Assembly (NCBI GenBank): GCA_933228895.1 | Contig: OW121846.1 | Coordinates: forward strand, 146,338,746-146,402,745 | Source: Platycnemis pennipes | Taxonomy: Eukaryota > Arthropoda > Insecta > Odonata > Platycnemididae | Reading direction: 5' to 3' | DNA: 64,000 nucleotides | Part shown: piece after piece, positions 44,799 through 55,639 of the stretch | How positions within the stretch are numbered: the first letter of the stretch is position 1 | How the letters are laid out: each line of letters begins with the position of its first letter | Notes under the pieces: model-generated | What the model saw: only the letters and a program-made list of their open reading frames with translations | The model's database searches: none | What the model was told of the DNA's origin: nothing | Translations under genes and position numbers: made by a program

Positions 44799-46369
44799 AT
44801 GGATTTCATAAATATCACATACCTTGAGTTGCACGATTAGTTGTCACAGAATGAAATTCGTTAGCCTAAAAGAAAAAAATACGCTCTGGAATGCTTGATT
44901 CCTAATTTGTATCCAAATGAAGAATGTGAAACCATCCTGACGAGCTTCAGGCAGAATTATTTCCCCAAATGCCTGGAAAATTGGAAACAAAGCTCGCGTA
45001 CGGATAATATTTTCAGGAGAAAGTTCTAAAACTGGTTACAGCTGAAGTTAAAACGTCCTTCATGTGCAAATAGACATCTTCCCAGCACATGCGATGAGTA
45101 TCCGTTATTACCATTATGATCAATTGAGAAGACGTCCATATTTCAGTGACAAATAATAAAATACTGTTTTGCAGTTTTGCCAGTGTGCGCTGAAATAGGG
45201 CTGCAAAAAAATTATTTGAGGAGTCTAGTGAAAGAGCGAAGAGAACTCAGAGCCAACACATTTGCAGCTGAGTTAGCCTCCGCTGCTTCTATGAACAGTG
45301 GAGTCCATGAGTCGGCTGCAAAACAAATCAAAGAGGTGACCACATCCACTGTAATCAGAGCCAAACGTGTCTTGTCAAAATGGAGAGCAAAGGAGATCCA
45401 TCAAAGTGAATTAAAACCGGAAGAAGCTATGTCAGGAAATGTCACCGAAACCAATACGTGCTGCTCCGCAAGAAATCAATAAAACATGGGCATACCATGT
45501 GTCCCAGTTACCAGTCAGTGTTAGAAGCTAAATGCACGGCCTACCCGGAAGGCATGGCAATGACTGAGAAGTGTGAAATCAGTCTGCAAGTTTTCCTCAT
45601 GCATACAGCGAAAGGCACAGCTAGTGTTGTCAACGTTGCAGGAGACAGGGGAGAAACTTCAATGCACTTAATAATACAAGTATGACTTTAATGGGAGTTC
45701 TAGATACAGTGCATGCAGAAATGGGAGCGAGAAGAAGGGGCAGATGGAATTGTATTTGCAAATTTTTTGGTACCTCTACGATTGATAGATAACGCCTCGG
45801 GTGAGACTGAGAGTTGACAAATTACAATCGTAGCAAACTTATATACATTTGGGAAGCTGCATGGTAATTACTTTTCTTTGCAGATGGTCAAATCCTCGGA
45901 CTTCGTTGATATGTTTTTTGCGGCCAATTCGTTTTGTGATTGCAAGAAACGCAATTCATTGCGAAAGGCGAGGAGAAATTTTTATCAGAGATTTTATAAA
46001 CGCACGTCAACCAGTTCCTATTGAATAACTTTTAGTGAAATTTCTTATTATGCTTACGATGATCACCGAAAAGGTAAGTAATTTTTATTAAGGAAATAGG
46101 TACTATTATTCATTATAAATACTTGACATCATATATTTCGTGGTACAGGTGTACAACGCTCAACAGAAACCAATACATTGAATTGCTATGTTTGTGGTGC
46201 TAAAATATCCCAAATTCCAACGATAAATTTTCTCCACTATTTAGTCGCCTGTAGCCCTACTTTAAATTATAAGCTCACATTCCACATATGTGCAAATGCG
46301 TTTGGGAGAATAACTACCGAAAGTTTTTCTTTGTTATTAGCTATTGTACAAAATGTATGTTTTCTGTAA
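44799..46369 (+). pseudogene. Plus-strand multi-exon pseudogene of block A
   Basis: This is the homologue of the block B gene at 53226-54139. The start at ATG 44799 (MDFINITYLELH) soon meets a stop. The expected donor (GTGAGT in block B) reads atgagt at about 45105. After an acceptor at 45183, the frame reads CAEIGLQKNYLRSLVKERRE and FAAELASAASMNSGVH, then in another frame AKCTAYPEGMAMTEKCEISL. Further downstream an exon-like piece after a donor at 46072 and an acceptor at 46150 reads TNTLNCYVCGAKISQIPTIN. These segments belong to a large uncharacterised protein family seen repeatedly in arthropod genomes, probably transposon-derived (recalled, not checked). Function unknown. Confidence 0.5.
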
Positions 46370-46856
46370 TTTTCTATTCAACCTTTCACCTTCTTTTTTA
46401 CGTAAGTGTGTTGCAAATAATTTACTAAAAATCATTAGAAATTGAAGAAGTACATCAACTCTTTCGCGGCATTTTCTACACCATTGCAGCATATATAAAT
46501 AAACAGCATATAATATAACATTTTTGGCCAATCAATTAACCAATTCTTGCCTTGATATTAGAAACCTCTTTTCACCTCTTATCTTGACTTTTTCTCATAC
46601 AAACCTGTTTAGGATATTGGCATTTAACTTTTTATATTATTTATGTACGATGGCATGAGAAATGCCAACACTACGGGATAGCTGTGCCTCGTATAATTAG
46701 CCTCTTTGTTGCTCTTTATTTCAGGAGGCAGAGTCTTCCTATTCACTTAATTAAAGAATAGGGTGAAAGATATGGCTAACTGATTTCTGAAAATTACGCT
46801 TTTAAGAAGCGAGGCAAGCAAAACTACATGCGTTTTGATTTGGAGCTTGGTGGAAA

Positions 46857-47389
46857 TGGGGTCGTTTACCATATTTATTTTATTGCCGGACCTGATAATA
46901 AAAAGTTTGTAAAATGAAAAGACCCATATTTTTCCGTTTTTTGATCCGTCAATTATTTCTCGAGTTATAAGCGGCGAAAAACTGATGTTTTTAACCCTTT
47001 CGGACAAGTGAGCGTGGTGCAATCTCTGACGTCATTGACTTCGTCCAATCACAACTGAGCCCGCGAAGCTACATCGCCTTATCGCAATGGGGGGGACACA
47101 GTTGACTCTGCCAATAGGAGCAGTTGCGACAGCATCTGTTCGAAGAGACCTTCCGAGAATCCCCCTCCACTCCCTTCCCTTCCCCTAAAATCAGTCAAGG
47201 ACGGGAGGAAAATGACGTCAATGTTAACAAAGCAGCTTTTTCGGTGGGCGTCACCTTTTGCTTTTTTTAATTTATTAGTGAATGGTTGTGGTTAGAAGAT
47301 TAATTTTTTCACTAAAATTTGTTTTTCGTTTCCATCTAACAATTTCGTGCACAAAATTGCGATTTCGGTTCCGAGTAAAAGCCCCCATT
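46857..47389. mobile_element. MITE family Y, copy 3 (uninterrupted)
   Basis: It runs from AATGGGGTCGTTTACCAT to gcccccatt, about 533 bp, with short AATGGGG inverted ends. It has all the family landmarks, including ccgtcaattatttctcgag, tttttaaccctttcgg and tgggcgtcacc. It is the reference copy for the interrupted copies at 15660 and 31295. No coding. Confidence 0.8.
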
Positions 47390-47469
47390 AGAAATGAGTA
47401 TATATTCGAGAAACGCATTAATTATTTATTAACGTGTGCCCATTGAAATAATTGGCATAAATAAAATGG

Positions 47470-47690
47470 GCATATGTCTCGAGGGTTTTCGGATTCCTCC
47501 TGCGTTGATTCATCCTGCTGGACAACAGTTTCGCCGGCATTACAGTCGGCATCTTCCGGCGGCTCAATTATTTGAGCCTTATATAAGACGGACAATTTCC
47601 CTGCTTTAATCACTTCGGACATGAAGATGCCGGCGTAACTGTCGCCCAGCAGAAGGAACCCGAAAACCCTCGAAACATTACCTGATCACC
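47470..47690 (-). repeat. Penelope-like LTR fragments in inverted pair, hammerhead-like core
   Basis: 47474-47560 and 47624-47684 are imperfect inverted copies sharing cgagggttttcgg, cgacagtt/aactgtcg and cgccggcatcttc. On the minus strand the left copy reads GGAAGATGCCG...CGGCGAAACTGTTGTC: a GAAGA core, one T, a GCCG/CGGC stem, GAAAC, then GTC. That is the same order as the hammerhead-like motifs at 21853 and 24302, but with the leading CT of the core changed. The open frame here (47422-47622) is a by-product. Confidence 0.4.
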
Positions 47691-47848
47691 GCGGAAGCCT
47701 TCGCGACAAAATGGGCATATTTATATGAATTAACTATAGTGAAAACGTTTTTATATTATTAATATGAGAATGATATCGAAATTAGGTGAGCAATACACTC
47801 GAATTTCATTGTTAAACTTGCTTTTTAGAAGAAATTGTATGGAGTTTG

Positions 47849-49072
47849 TTTGTGGGTGACTATGTAGGCTTCTTTCCATCATAAAGTCAATATGTGCAAA
47901 GATAAATGTGTTTTATGACTCGATCACCAATGGGTGTAAGTATTCATGTATGTACGAGTTTGATAGCTGTGATCAAAGAACCAGCACGAAAAATGTGAAA
48001 TGTCAGAAAAATCGTTATATATCGAATAAAAACGATTTATTTCCAATCAATCCAATTGTATGGAGCAACCAAATGACTACCCAAGTAGAAACTTCTTTTT
48101 AAAGCGTTCAATTTTTATTCTGTACATTTCGAATCTAACTATGCATTAATATGTATTACTGTAGTCAATTAATGGATGAGTTATTTGCTAACTACGACTA
48201 ATTTTTTTAGGTAGTCATAGTCAGTATTTCAGTTACGTCCACTTCTTTTATTCTAAACCAGGTTGATGGGCGTAAGGAATCATCGGCATGCTTTTAGTTC
48301 TGATGCATGGGAATATATCATCCTCACGTCAAGGGAGAAAGTACCTGGGAATGGAGTCGTAAAATAAAATACTCTCGTTTATTTACATTTTCAAGGCTCA
48401 GGCAGCGAGAAGATTTACAGCTGATGATAAAAACGTTCTGTATTTGGATCAATAGGTATTGGCGAGTCTTTCTTTAATTCCTTTCTACGCTTGATTTCCT
48501 TTTAAAATAATGGAATGATATTCATTCGGATAAACACACTGGACAAAGATCCACTTGTTTTATGCTTAGGCCGATGAGAACGATAAAATTTAATTTAATT
48601 TCAACAGCGCATCGTTTCATGAAATAAATTTTTGTTGTAATTTAATTTAAAAGTACCTACATAGGAAACAAATGTTTTTCGATATAATCATTGAAAATCT
48701 GCAATAAATCATATTCCTCAGCATTTATTTCGATAAAATGAAATGCGTAGAAAATTAAAGTATTATTACATTTCCCACAAAATTAAACTTATATTCCGTG
48801 CAAACGTTATTGGATTATGATCTAGTGATTGTTTCCAGTAAGTAAGAAATCTCCGATCTGCAAAATTCTTCGTTTGTGGGTGAACTATGTAGGCTCCTTT
48901 CCCTCATAAAGTCAATACGTGCAAAGAAAAATGTGTTTTATGACTCGATCACCAATGGGTGTAAGTATTCATGTATTTACGAGTTTGATAGCTGTGATCA
49001 AAGAACCAGCACGAAAAATGTGAAATGTCAGAAAGATCGTTAGATATCGAATACAAACGATTTATTTCCAAT
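47849..49072 (+). repeat. Direct repeats of about 205 bp flanking 0.8 kb
   Basis: 47849-48059 and 48874-49072 are about 95% alike (gtttgtgggtga, atgactcgatcaccaatgg, gtgatcaaagaaccagcac, aaacgatttatttccaat). The 0.8-kb interval has no recognised gene. No TG...CA termini or primer-binding site were seen, so an LTR element is not supported. A local duplication is the simpler reading. Confidence 0.8.
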
Positions 49073-50691
49073 AGCGAAATGAAGTTGTATGAATCATCTG
49101 AACGGTTGATTGAAGTGATTTAATTTTATTTTACAATTTTGAAGTTAATTCAAGTCACCCATGCTAATGGAACTGTTGGATAATCGTCCAAGTAAAAGTT
49201 TATACTTCATTGTGAGTATAGTTTACATGTTTGACTAATAGCTGTAAACATGAAGTCAGACATGTAAAATGCGTTCCAAGAATATTATCGCCCTTTGAAG
49301 GATATCTTCCATGGATACAACATTTTCTGTTAAATATTAATCCCAGCGAGCACAGTAGAAGTTTTAATCGCTTATTACCCCTTAGTTACACGGAAGCGAT
49401 GATGGCAAAAGATGGAAGCCTCATGCGTTAATGGGTAATTTACCCGGAAGGAATTTGGGTAAATATTGGGTAAACAGGTGGTAAATTTCAGCAATTTTAA
49501 GGGTAAAGTTACTGTAACCAATAAATAGAGCCACCAGCCGAGTGTAAGAGGAACTATCTGTAAAGACAGTGCGCTATCGATACCAACTTCGACCATGTCA
49601 CTATCGATATATACTGGAACCACGCGACCATTGATAGTTGAGGATTTTACTGGCGTGGGTGCGTTCATATAAAAAATAAATGAATGTTGCGACATATTTT
49701 AACGTTAATCAATTTTATTCGTCAAAGACACAAAACTAAAAAACTAAAGAGGAACATATATTTATATAAATACCATTATAAAAATAACAATAGTAAGTAG
49801 TTGATACAAAAGTATACTCATTTTAAAACAATCGGAAAACTTTGCGAAACTAATTGAAACAAAAGGGTAGGGTTAAATTTATCTCATAATACCTCAGCGT
49901 AATTCAGAATAATCCTGGATTTATCTGGCGCTGCCTTCAAAGGAAGACTCCTGAGAAGCAAAATAGGAAAAATACTAAGCCATAAGACATCATCTAAAAG
50001 TCGCTTAAAAATCTCCCAATGCCTTCGCTAAAAAGTAGGTACCGAAGACGTAAAACGCCAGTCCTCTTCTTCGCAATAGATCCTTCCTTCGCAGACATGT
50101 AAATCAATAGTGCTGCTAGACATATTTTCATCTTATGAAATCCTCTTGCTTTCATCACGAACTGGGCAAGGAAACAATCTGCAAATATTTATCGAGTACA
50201 AAGATATGTCTAGAACAGAATGCACTTCTTAAACACTAAGTCAAAGAATTTTTGAAGTCGTTTCTAAGCCAAAATATTCCAAACATTTTCAAATATTGTA
50301 ATCGGGAATATCAAAGAAGCAATTGTTGTGTCTATTAAAGAAACGTATTTATAAAACATTCCGGGAATATATTACTTCATCACATTAACTTACCTCGTGA
50401 GTTTTCATGATAAAAGAAACAATCTTCAATACCTCAAGGTACACTAAAAACTATGCAACCATTTGCAACCGCACACGTTTTACCCCACCATTATATACAG
50501 AAAATAAATTTTCGCGATCGTGTCGTAGAAGCGTTCATTTATAATATTCCTTGTTTACCTTTGGAGCTCCTTCCCCATTCGTAGCAACCGCAACAATCCG
50601 AAAGCACAGAGTATATTCCGGATAATCAGTGCCGAGGCATGTGGTTATGATTGTTATCAGAAATACTTATAAAGTGTAGCAGGTTGAGATA
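49073..50691. other. No gene; possible MITE at 49345-49700
   Basis: The stretch from cccagcgagcacagtag with repeated gggtaa motifs and gtaagaggaactat...tatcgat resembles, inverted, 58060-58235 (gctagctggg, gggtaa repeats, atagttcctctttcgg). They may be copies of one MITE. Otherwise nothing was recognised. Confidence 0.35.
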
Positions 50692-51050
50692 GTGAACAAA
50701 ACAGTGGAACAAGTGTTTATCTGTATTCACTTACCTAACAATAATGTGGAACTCGTTGGTTTTGTTTGCATCCTTCCCAAATCCGCTCCTGATATCTACT
50801 TGTCGAATTTTTATGCTGTGGAAAGTGTTCTACTCAGTTACCCAAACTACAATCAGTTTTTACTCTTTGGTGATTATAAATACCCGATGATAGTTGGTGT
50901 GACGGCGTCATACGAGTCCCCCCCATAACGACGTCTGTGCAATGTTTAACGAAATACTAGCAAGTAATTACCTTTACCAGTGCAATACGGTACGAAATCC
51001 ACGTGGGGTGGTACTAGACCACAGATATAGAGATATAGATCGGCAGTGCA
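50692..51050 (+). pseudogene. LINE endonuclease fragment (third LINE lineage)
   Basis: The plus-strand frame reads EQVFICIHLPNNNVELVGF, then ILPKSAPDIYLSNFYAVESV and FLLFGDYKYPMI, with a frame change, then EILASNYLYQCNTVRN and RGVVLDH. This is the second half of a LINE apurinic-type endonuclease: a P-N-S-like block, the FGDYNLP motif with changes, and the N..G..LD motif. No RT follows; the fragment ends at the inverted-repeat element starting near 51071. It is a dead, short remnant. Confidence 0.7.
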
Positions 51051-51070
51051 ATGTATCATGCATAGAGGGG

Positions 51071-51682
51071 GCTGAAGCCAACCTAACGCAACCCGCACGA
51101 CATATTGTGCAATGCCGCCATCTTACCACTACCCACGACAGTTCAGTGTGAAAAGTGCTTCACTGAAAATAGTGGTGTTTATTGCTGAAGGGAAAACACA
51201 GTTCATCAGAGGCTAATATCTGACTAATGACTTACTGATATGATACTTACTTAATGAGTTACTTGCTCAGTGTATGGCTGCCATTTTAAGTGCGGAAGTA
51301 TAAAAATAACGGGTTAACTCGATGTTTCTATGCAGACTGATCCATGGATTATGTGTCATTTTTGACCTCAAATTTAAGGCACTTTTATTGGTCACTCGAT
51401 GATAAAATTTGATACAAGGCTAGAATAAGGTCCCATGTTTTGTGCGGTGTGAGCATCATTTAAAAATTTGATTTTTTGACCCCAGAATGAAGGTCCAAAA
51501 TAAAATCAAATTTTGCCTCATAAGGTTTAAATGTAAAAACATCGAGATACAAGAAAGTCAGAATTTTTTTTCCAAAATTTTAAGTTGCAAAGATACACTC
51601 TTCACACTAAACTGTCGTGGGTAGTGGTAAGTAGCGGGATAGCGCTTTTTTGTCGTGCGGGTTGTGTTAAGTTGGCTTCACG
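51071..51682. mobile_element. Inverted-repeat element, arms about 85 bp
   Basis: The left arm gaagccaacctaacgcaacc ... cttaccactacccacgacag is the inverse of the right arm ending gttaagttggcttc, with matching cccgcacgac and agtgtgaa blocks. The 440-bp loop contains the dispersed repeat also seen at 35925-36090. It separates the LINE fragment from block B. No coding; superfamily unknown. Confidence 0.7.
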
Positions 51683-52560
51683 CCCCACAGTGGTCCGAAA
51701 TCGGAAATACCTGGCCAAAAGTCAATTTTTCGACTTTTTGCAAGGAAACTTTAAATGGTGTTTTCGTATTGTAGAGGATATGGCCTACAAAATAGGGTAC
51801 TAAATCGGTCTCTCTATAGGACACATTAATGTGCATCATTCGTGAAAGTTGGGTAAATCAAGGGTTAATCGCCCGTCGCGTTGAATCTGTAAATTTTTGT
51901 GAAGTTCACCTTGATAGTAGAAGGCTTTAAGTACATAAGTGTCCTTCACTAATTTTTTCACGGAATTTTGATACCTCATAAAATAAAAATCCGGTAATTT
52001 TGTTCCAATTGAGTACTTTGTTGACCATTTAAATTTTTTAGAAATATTTATCCATTATGTAGTAATTTTTTTAATAAATGCATCATTATTGTTTTGTGCT
52101 CCTCTTTGCTCCTCTGACATTTTCATATGGAAATGAGCAGGAAAGCCAATTAAACACGATGAAGAAAAAAAAATCTTGCTTATATTTGCTTATCTGACCT
52201 CCAGACTGTTTTAAGTTGAGCGGTACAACGCACCGCTCCGCATCTTCGGCCGGCGGTCGAGCTGCTGCGCAGTGACCCAAGTGGTTTTATCAATAGTTAC
52301 TCTTGTGGAATGTTACAGATTTTTCATCTTCAACATAATTTGCACTGTTTTGTTCCAAATTATATTCTTTTCTCGCGTATTGGATATTCCTGTAAACCCA
52401 AAGTTCATCAATAAGGTCTATCTCTGTTTTTAATGAGGGTCGGTTTACGTGCTAGCATATACCTTTATACCATGATACGAATTATAATCCAAACGAAAAG
52501 CTACAGATGTTTACTCAGCAATTAATTGTTGCTTTGTATTCGTATATTTTAATATTTCTA

Positions 52561-52887
52561 TTACGCCTGAACCACCCTGTCCACCACTCGCTTCTGGAAA
52601 TAGGATAAGGCCTTCCACAGAGCAATAAAAGTTTCAAAATACCCTTGCTGTTCCCTCGCCGCCCGAAAGAGATATTTTGACTGAAAAGGGCAGCTTTCGG
52701 TTGCACATTTATTGCCTTCAAACCAGAAAAACCCAGCCGCGTGCTCTTCATTGACGATGGGACGGATTGCACTTGGGCCACCAAAGCAGAACTCTTTCTG
52801 CGCGTGCGTTAAGATTTCTTGGAATACTACGGAACGAGGATAACGGTCAACACCCACGAACTCTGCCGTAGTTTTAAGCATTGACAT
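52561..52887 (-). CDS. Open 108-codon minus-strand frame of block B (unknown)
   Basis: The intact frame starts MSMLKTTAEFVGVDRYPRSV and includes FCFGGPSAIRPIVNEEHAAG, FFWFEGNK and ESCPFQSKYLFRAAREQQ, ending at a TAA. The homologous sequence in block A (44560-44161) keeps the frame but has one stop. It runs divergently from the plus-strand pseudogene that starts 339 bp away. I do not recognise the domain. It may be an exon of a transposon gene or conserved non-coding sequence with a fortuitous open frame. Confidence 0.3.
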   Translation of the reverse strand: MSMLKTTAEFVGVDRYPRSVVFQEILTHAQKEFCFGGPSAIRPIVNEEHAAGFFWFEGNKCATESCPFQSKYLFRAAREQQGYFETFIALWKALSYFQKRVVDRVVQA

Positions 52888-53225
52888 TTCGAAAACGTTC
52901 CAGGACTCATTTATACTCAGTGTAGAAGCGTTAAGAGCATAGAAGCGTGTTCTGATCTGCTACGCGCAGAGGAAAGCTTGTCCTTCTCAGAGGAAAGAAA
53001 AACCTCTCCTGCCTGACACCTAACCATCAATATACGCCAGAAAAGGATAGATAAGTTTATTCCTATTCCTTGTTCCAATTTTAATTCATCATTCTTAGTT
53101 TTGCACTTTTTATTGATTTTATATTTATTGATTGATCTCCTTTGTGGTTGGCATAGCATTTTCTTATAGGTATTTGGTTCAGCGTTCTCGTTTCAGCCCT
53201 AAAAGATTATGTCTTAAGAGTTGTA

Positions 53226-54139
53226 ATGGATGTCATAGAGATAACGAACCTTGAGTTGAACGAGAAATTTATGAAGCGAAATAGATATTCTTTAGCTTCA
53301 AAGAAACAATACGTTCTGGAACACTTTATTGCTCAATTGAATATAAACGGAGATGATGCTGCCAAAAACATTCTCATGCGCTGCATGCAGAAATTTTTTC
53401 CCCAAGTATCTGGAAAAGTGGGAACAAAGCTCGCGTTCGGATAAATTTTTCAGGAAAAAGTTCAAAAACTGGTTATGGCTGGAGTTTAAACTTCCTTCAT
53501 GTGCATGTCTTCCCAGTACGCACGGTGAGTATCCATTTTTACAATTAAGATTAATTGATAAGATGTTAATATTTTATTGGTTAGTAATCAAATAATATTT
53601 TGCATTTTCGCAAGGGTATGCTGAAATAGGGCGACGGACAAAAAAATTATTTAGGGAGTCAAACGAAAGAGAAAAGAGAAGAACTCAGACGGCACGTTGC
53701 CAGCTGAGGTAGCCCTTACTGCATCAATTAACTATCGCAGCAAAGGCCTCGAAACTACTGTAAAACTAATCAAGAAACATATCTGGATGTCCAACCTTAC
53801 GCACGGTATTACATGCCATCTACTGTGCATAAGATGCTGATCCACTTAGCAGCCATTTCCAAGGAATCATTTATTCTAATTGGACACTTCTTAGAAGAAG
53901 TCATAAAGGCAAATAATAAGGATATAAGAAGATACCGGTAGTATCTCACGGGGAAATTGTCTAGGTTGGCAACAAATGAAGACTTATTCCAGACATCATT
54001 GTTAGTCTCAGATCGATTAATTTAAGTATCACGCGTGTTGAAGAAAACTGAGGTAAACTTAGCAATTGAAGTTAAAAATCTTCTTGCCCTGGCTGATACG
54101 CACAGCGACAATGAGTCCGATATAGTGATGTCGGAATAA
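53226..54139 (+). pseudogene. Plus-strand gene of block B, two exons, frameshifted
   Basis: Exon 1 (53226-53524) starts MDVIEITNLELNEKFMKR and contains LASKKQYVLEHFIAQLN, then after a frameshift KFFPKYLEKWEQSSRSDKFF and WLWLEFKLP. It ends at a GTGAGT donor (53525). After the acceptor at 53614, exon 2 reads YAEIGRRTKKLFRESNE. Later parts read YMPSTVHKMLIHLAAISKES, GHFLEEVIKANNKDIRRYR and KLSRLATNEDLFQTSLLVSD, ending in an acidic tail ADTHSDNESDIVMSE and TAA. The pattern VHK.LIHG..I.....PIGQLSEEA..ARNK recurs in an uncharacterised, repetitive arthropod protein family (from memory). Frameshifts and stops make it a pseudogene. The middle of the family protein, kept in block A, is deleted here. 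Confidence 0.5.
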
Positions 54140-54293
54140 GACTTTTATTAGATAAAAATGAGTAGGTATGCCAAAGTAAATATGCCTATATGAAAGCATC
54201 AAGTAAATATTTTTTCCTATTTTTCCAGAAGTTATATATCACTTATATCATATTATTTAACCTAAATTAGAGTATTCAATTATTCTAAATGGG

Positions 54294-54352
54294 TAGCTAA
54301 CGCGCAAGCCGGTAGCTGAAGGTCGTGGGTTCGAAACCCGTGAACGACAGGG
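54294..54352 (+). repeat. tRNA-like SINE fragment
   Basis: A B box ggttcgaaacc sits in a stem gtggg-ttcgaaa-cccgt, preceded about 37 bases upstream by an A-box-like gggtagctaacgcgc. No acceptor stem can be formed. Probably a tRNA-derived SINE remnant. Confidence 0.35.
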
Positions 54353-55639
54353 TTGAAGCATTACATGGATCTCGAAGTACTATGCATTCATTAATTACGT
54401 AAATATTTTGGAGAGATATGATCTAAATAGTTGTGGGTCCTTTGTACCCAGATAATTACTTCCGTATAATATTTGGAAATTGTTTAAATAATTATATCTC
54501 TTTAAAATGTTAACATTTAGAAATACATAAAAAAAACTTCAAAATCGGATTCAGCAGGTCAATAACCTTGGGATTCAACTATTTTACTTTGTAAATACGT
54601 TGATATAACGACGGTATTAATTTTGGCCAATTTTTTCCCATTTTGGGCCACTGTGCGCCCCCTCTATAAACGATGCATTGCACGGCCGTTTCATGGTGTG
54701 AATCGCGATTATATCAACCTTCAACTAAGGAATATTGTTCTCAGGGTGAATTTAACCATCGTGACCAATCCTGAACAGAAGCCAAAGAGAAATGGAGTGG
54801 CAAAGTGAGGTTGCTGAAAGTGACTCCAGCGTAACCCTTGGAGTGAATAGGATGACAAGAGGAATGAATCTTGAAATATTATCATCGATTTGGCACCTAT
54901 TTCATTAAACCTAAGATACGACACGTTTTTGCCCCGAATAACACACATAGACCACAAGATCTATGATCCCGTGTAGTCCTTGGAGATCAACAGATGAGAA
55001 GATGGATATAGGGTCCGTACTTTGTCAATCATTTACGTCCCATTTGTTGCCCATATTTGCCTACCTAGACCTAGGTGACCTTTGACCCCTGTGTAACTGG
55101 AGGAGAACTGTTGATCTTGGGACTGTCATTTACTCCGAAAACATGTTCAAAACTTGATGTTATTGAACAACTTGTTGGGATACAAATCATCAAAGTCGTC
55201 ACTTTCTTCAAAGACCATCAAAAAGCGGCACTTTTTCCGTGCCTAACATTCGATAAAAAAATATTATAATGCTCCTCAAAAATTTCAATTTACCGTCAAA
55301 AAGCGCAGAAATAATTAAGAAATATTACGGTGTGATCATTTTTTCCATAGGCCCTCCTGTTATTTTGTTATTTGTATCCAAACTCTATTTCTGCATCGAC
55401 AGTAAGTCAGAAGCCAATGCTCTTATATATCTTAAAAATGGAATAATCCTCTCTGAGTTTGCAGTTTGCTGATAAAAACAGTGTTTTTCTATCACTAATG
55501 GAAATAGTATCAAAGGAATTGCTCATTGTGCCTCCGTCATAAATAAATAGAAAAAATTGGATTAGGCTGCGTATTCAAAGTTTTTAAAAGTGGGTCGAGG
55601 TAAGATGGCGGCGCCGCGCATCGCATGGCTTCAAAATTT
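54353..55639. other. No gene; diverged repeat near 54800-55100
   Basis: The stretches taacccttgg...ggatgacaagagg (54830) and aggtgacctttgacccctg (55073) resemble the 130-bp unit of the foldback arms. It is probably an old relative of that element. No reading frame of note. Confidence 0.45.

Larger units (their letters stand above)
41100..46400 (+). repeat. Repeat block A: diverged copy of block B, split by a hAT
   Basis: From about 41190 (gcactgtggtccaaaatcg) the sequence parallels 51688 onward: tggccaaaag, tattgtagaggatatggcc, tcgtcgcgttg, acctcccgacggttttcag, gcgtattggatattc. It continues through the pseudogenes at 44160-45500. The hAT at 41789-43939 is inserted in this copy only. The left end is not resolved and the right end near 46400 is where family-like coding stops. 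It is a multi-kilobase dispersed repeat, probably a DNA transposon of a family I cannot name. Confidence 0.7.
51683..54140 (+). repeat. Repeat block B: second copy of the block A family
   Basis: It parallels block A from ccacagtggtccgaaatcgg onward without the hAT insertion. It carries a minus-strand open frame (52561-52887) and the plus-strand pseudogene (53226-54139). Having two copies lets the insertion at 41789 be placed exactly (ccaaagggttttttc against ccaagtggttttatc). Confidence 0.7.

Noticed and set aside
47849..49072. LTR retrotransposon with 205-bp LTRs
   Set aside because: No TG...CA ends, primer-binding site, polypurine tract or coding between the repeats.
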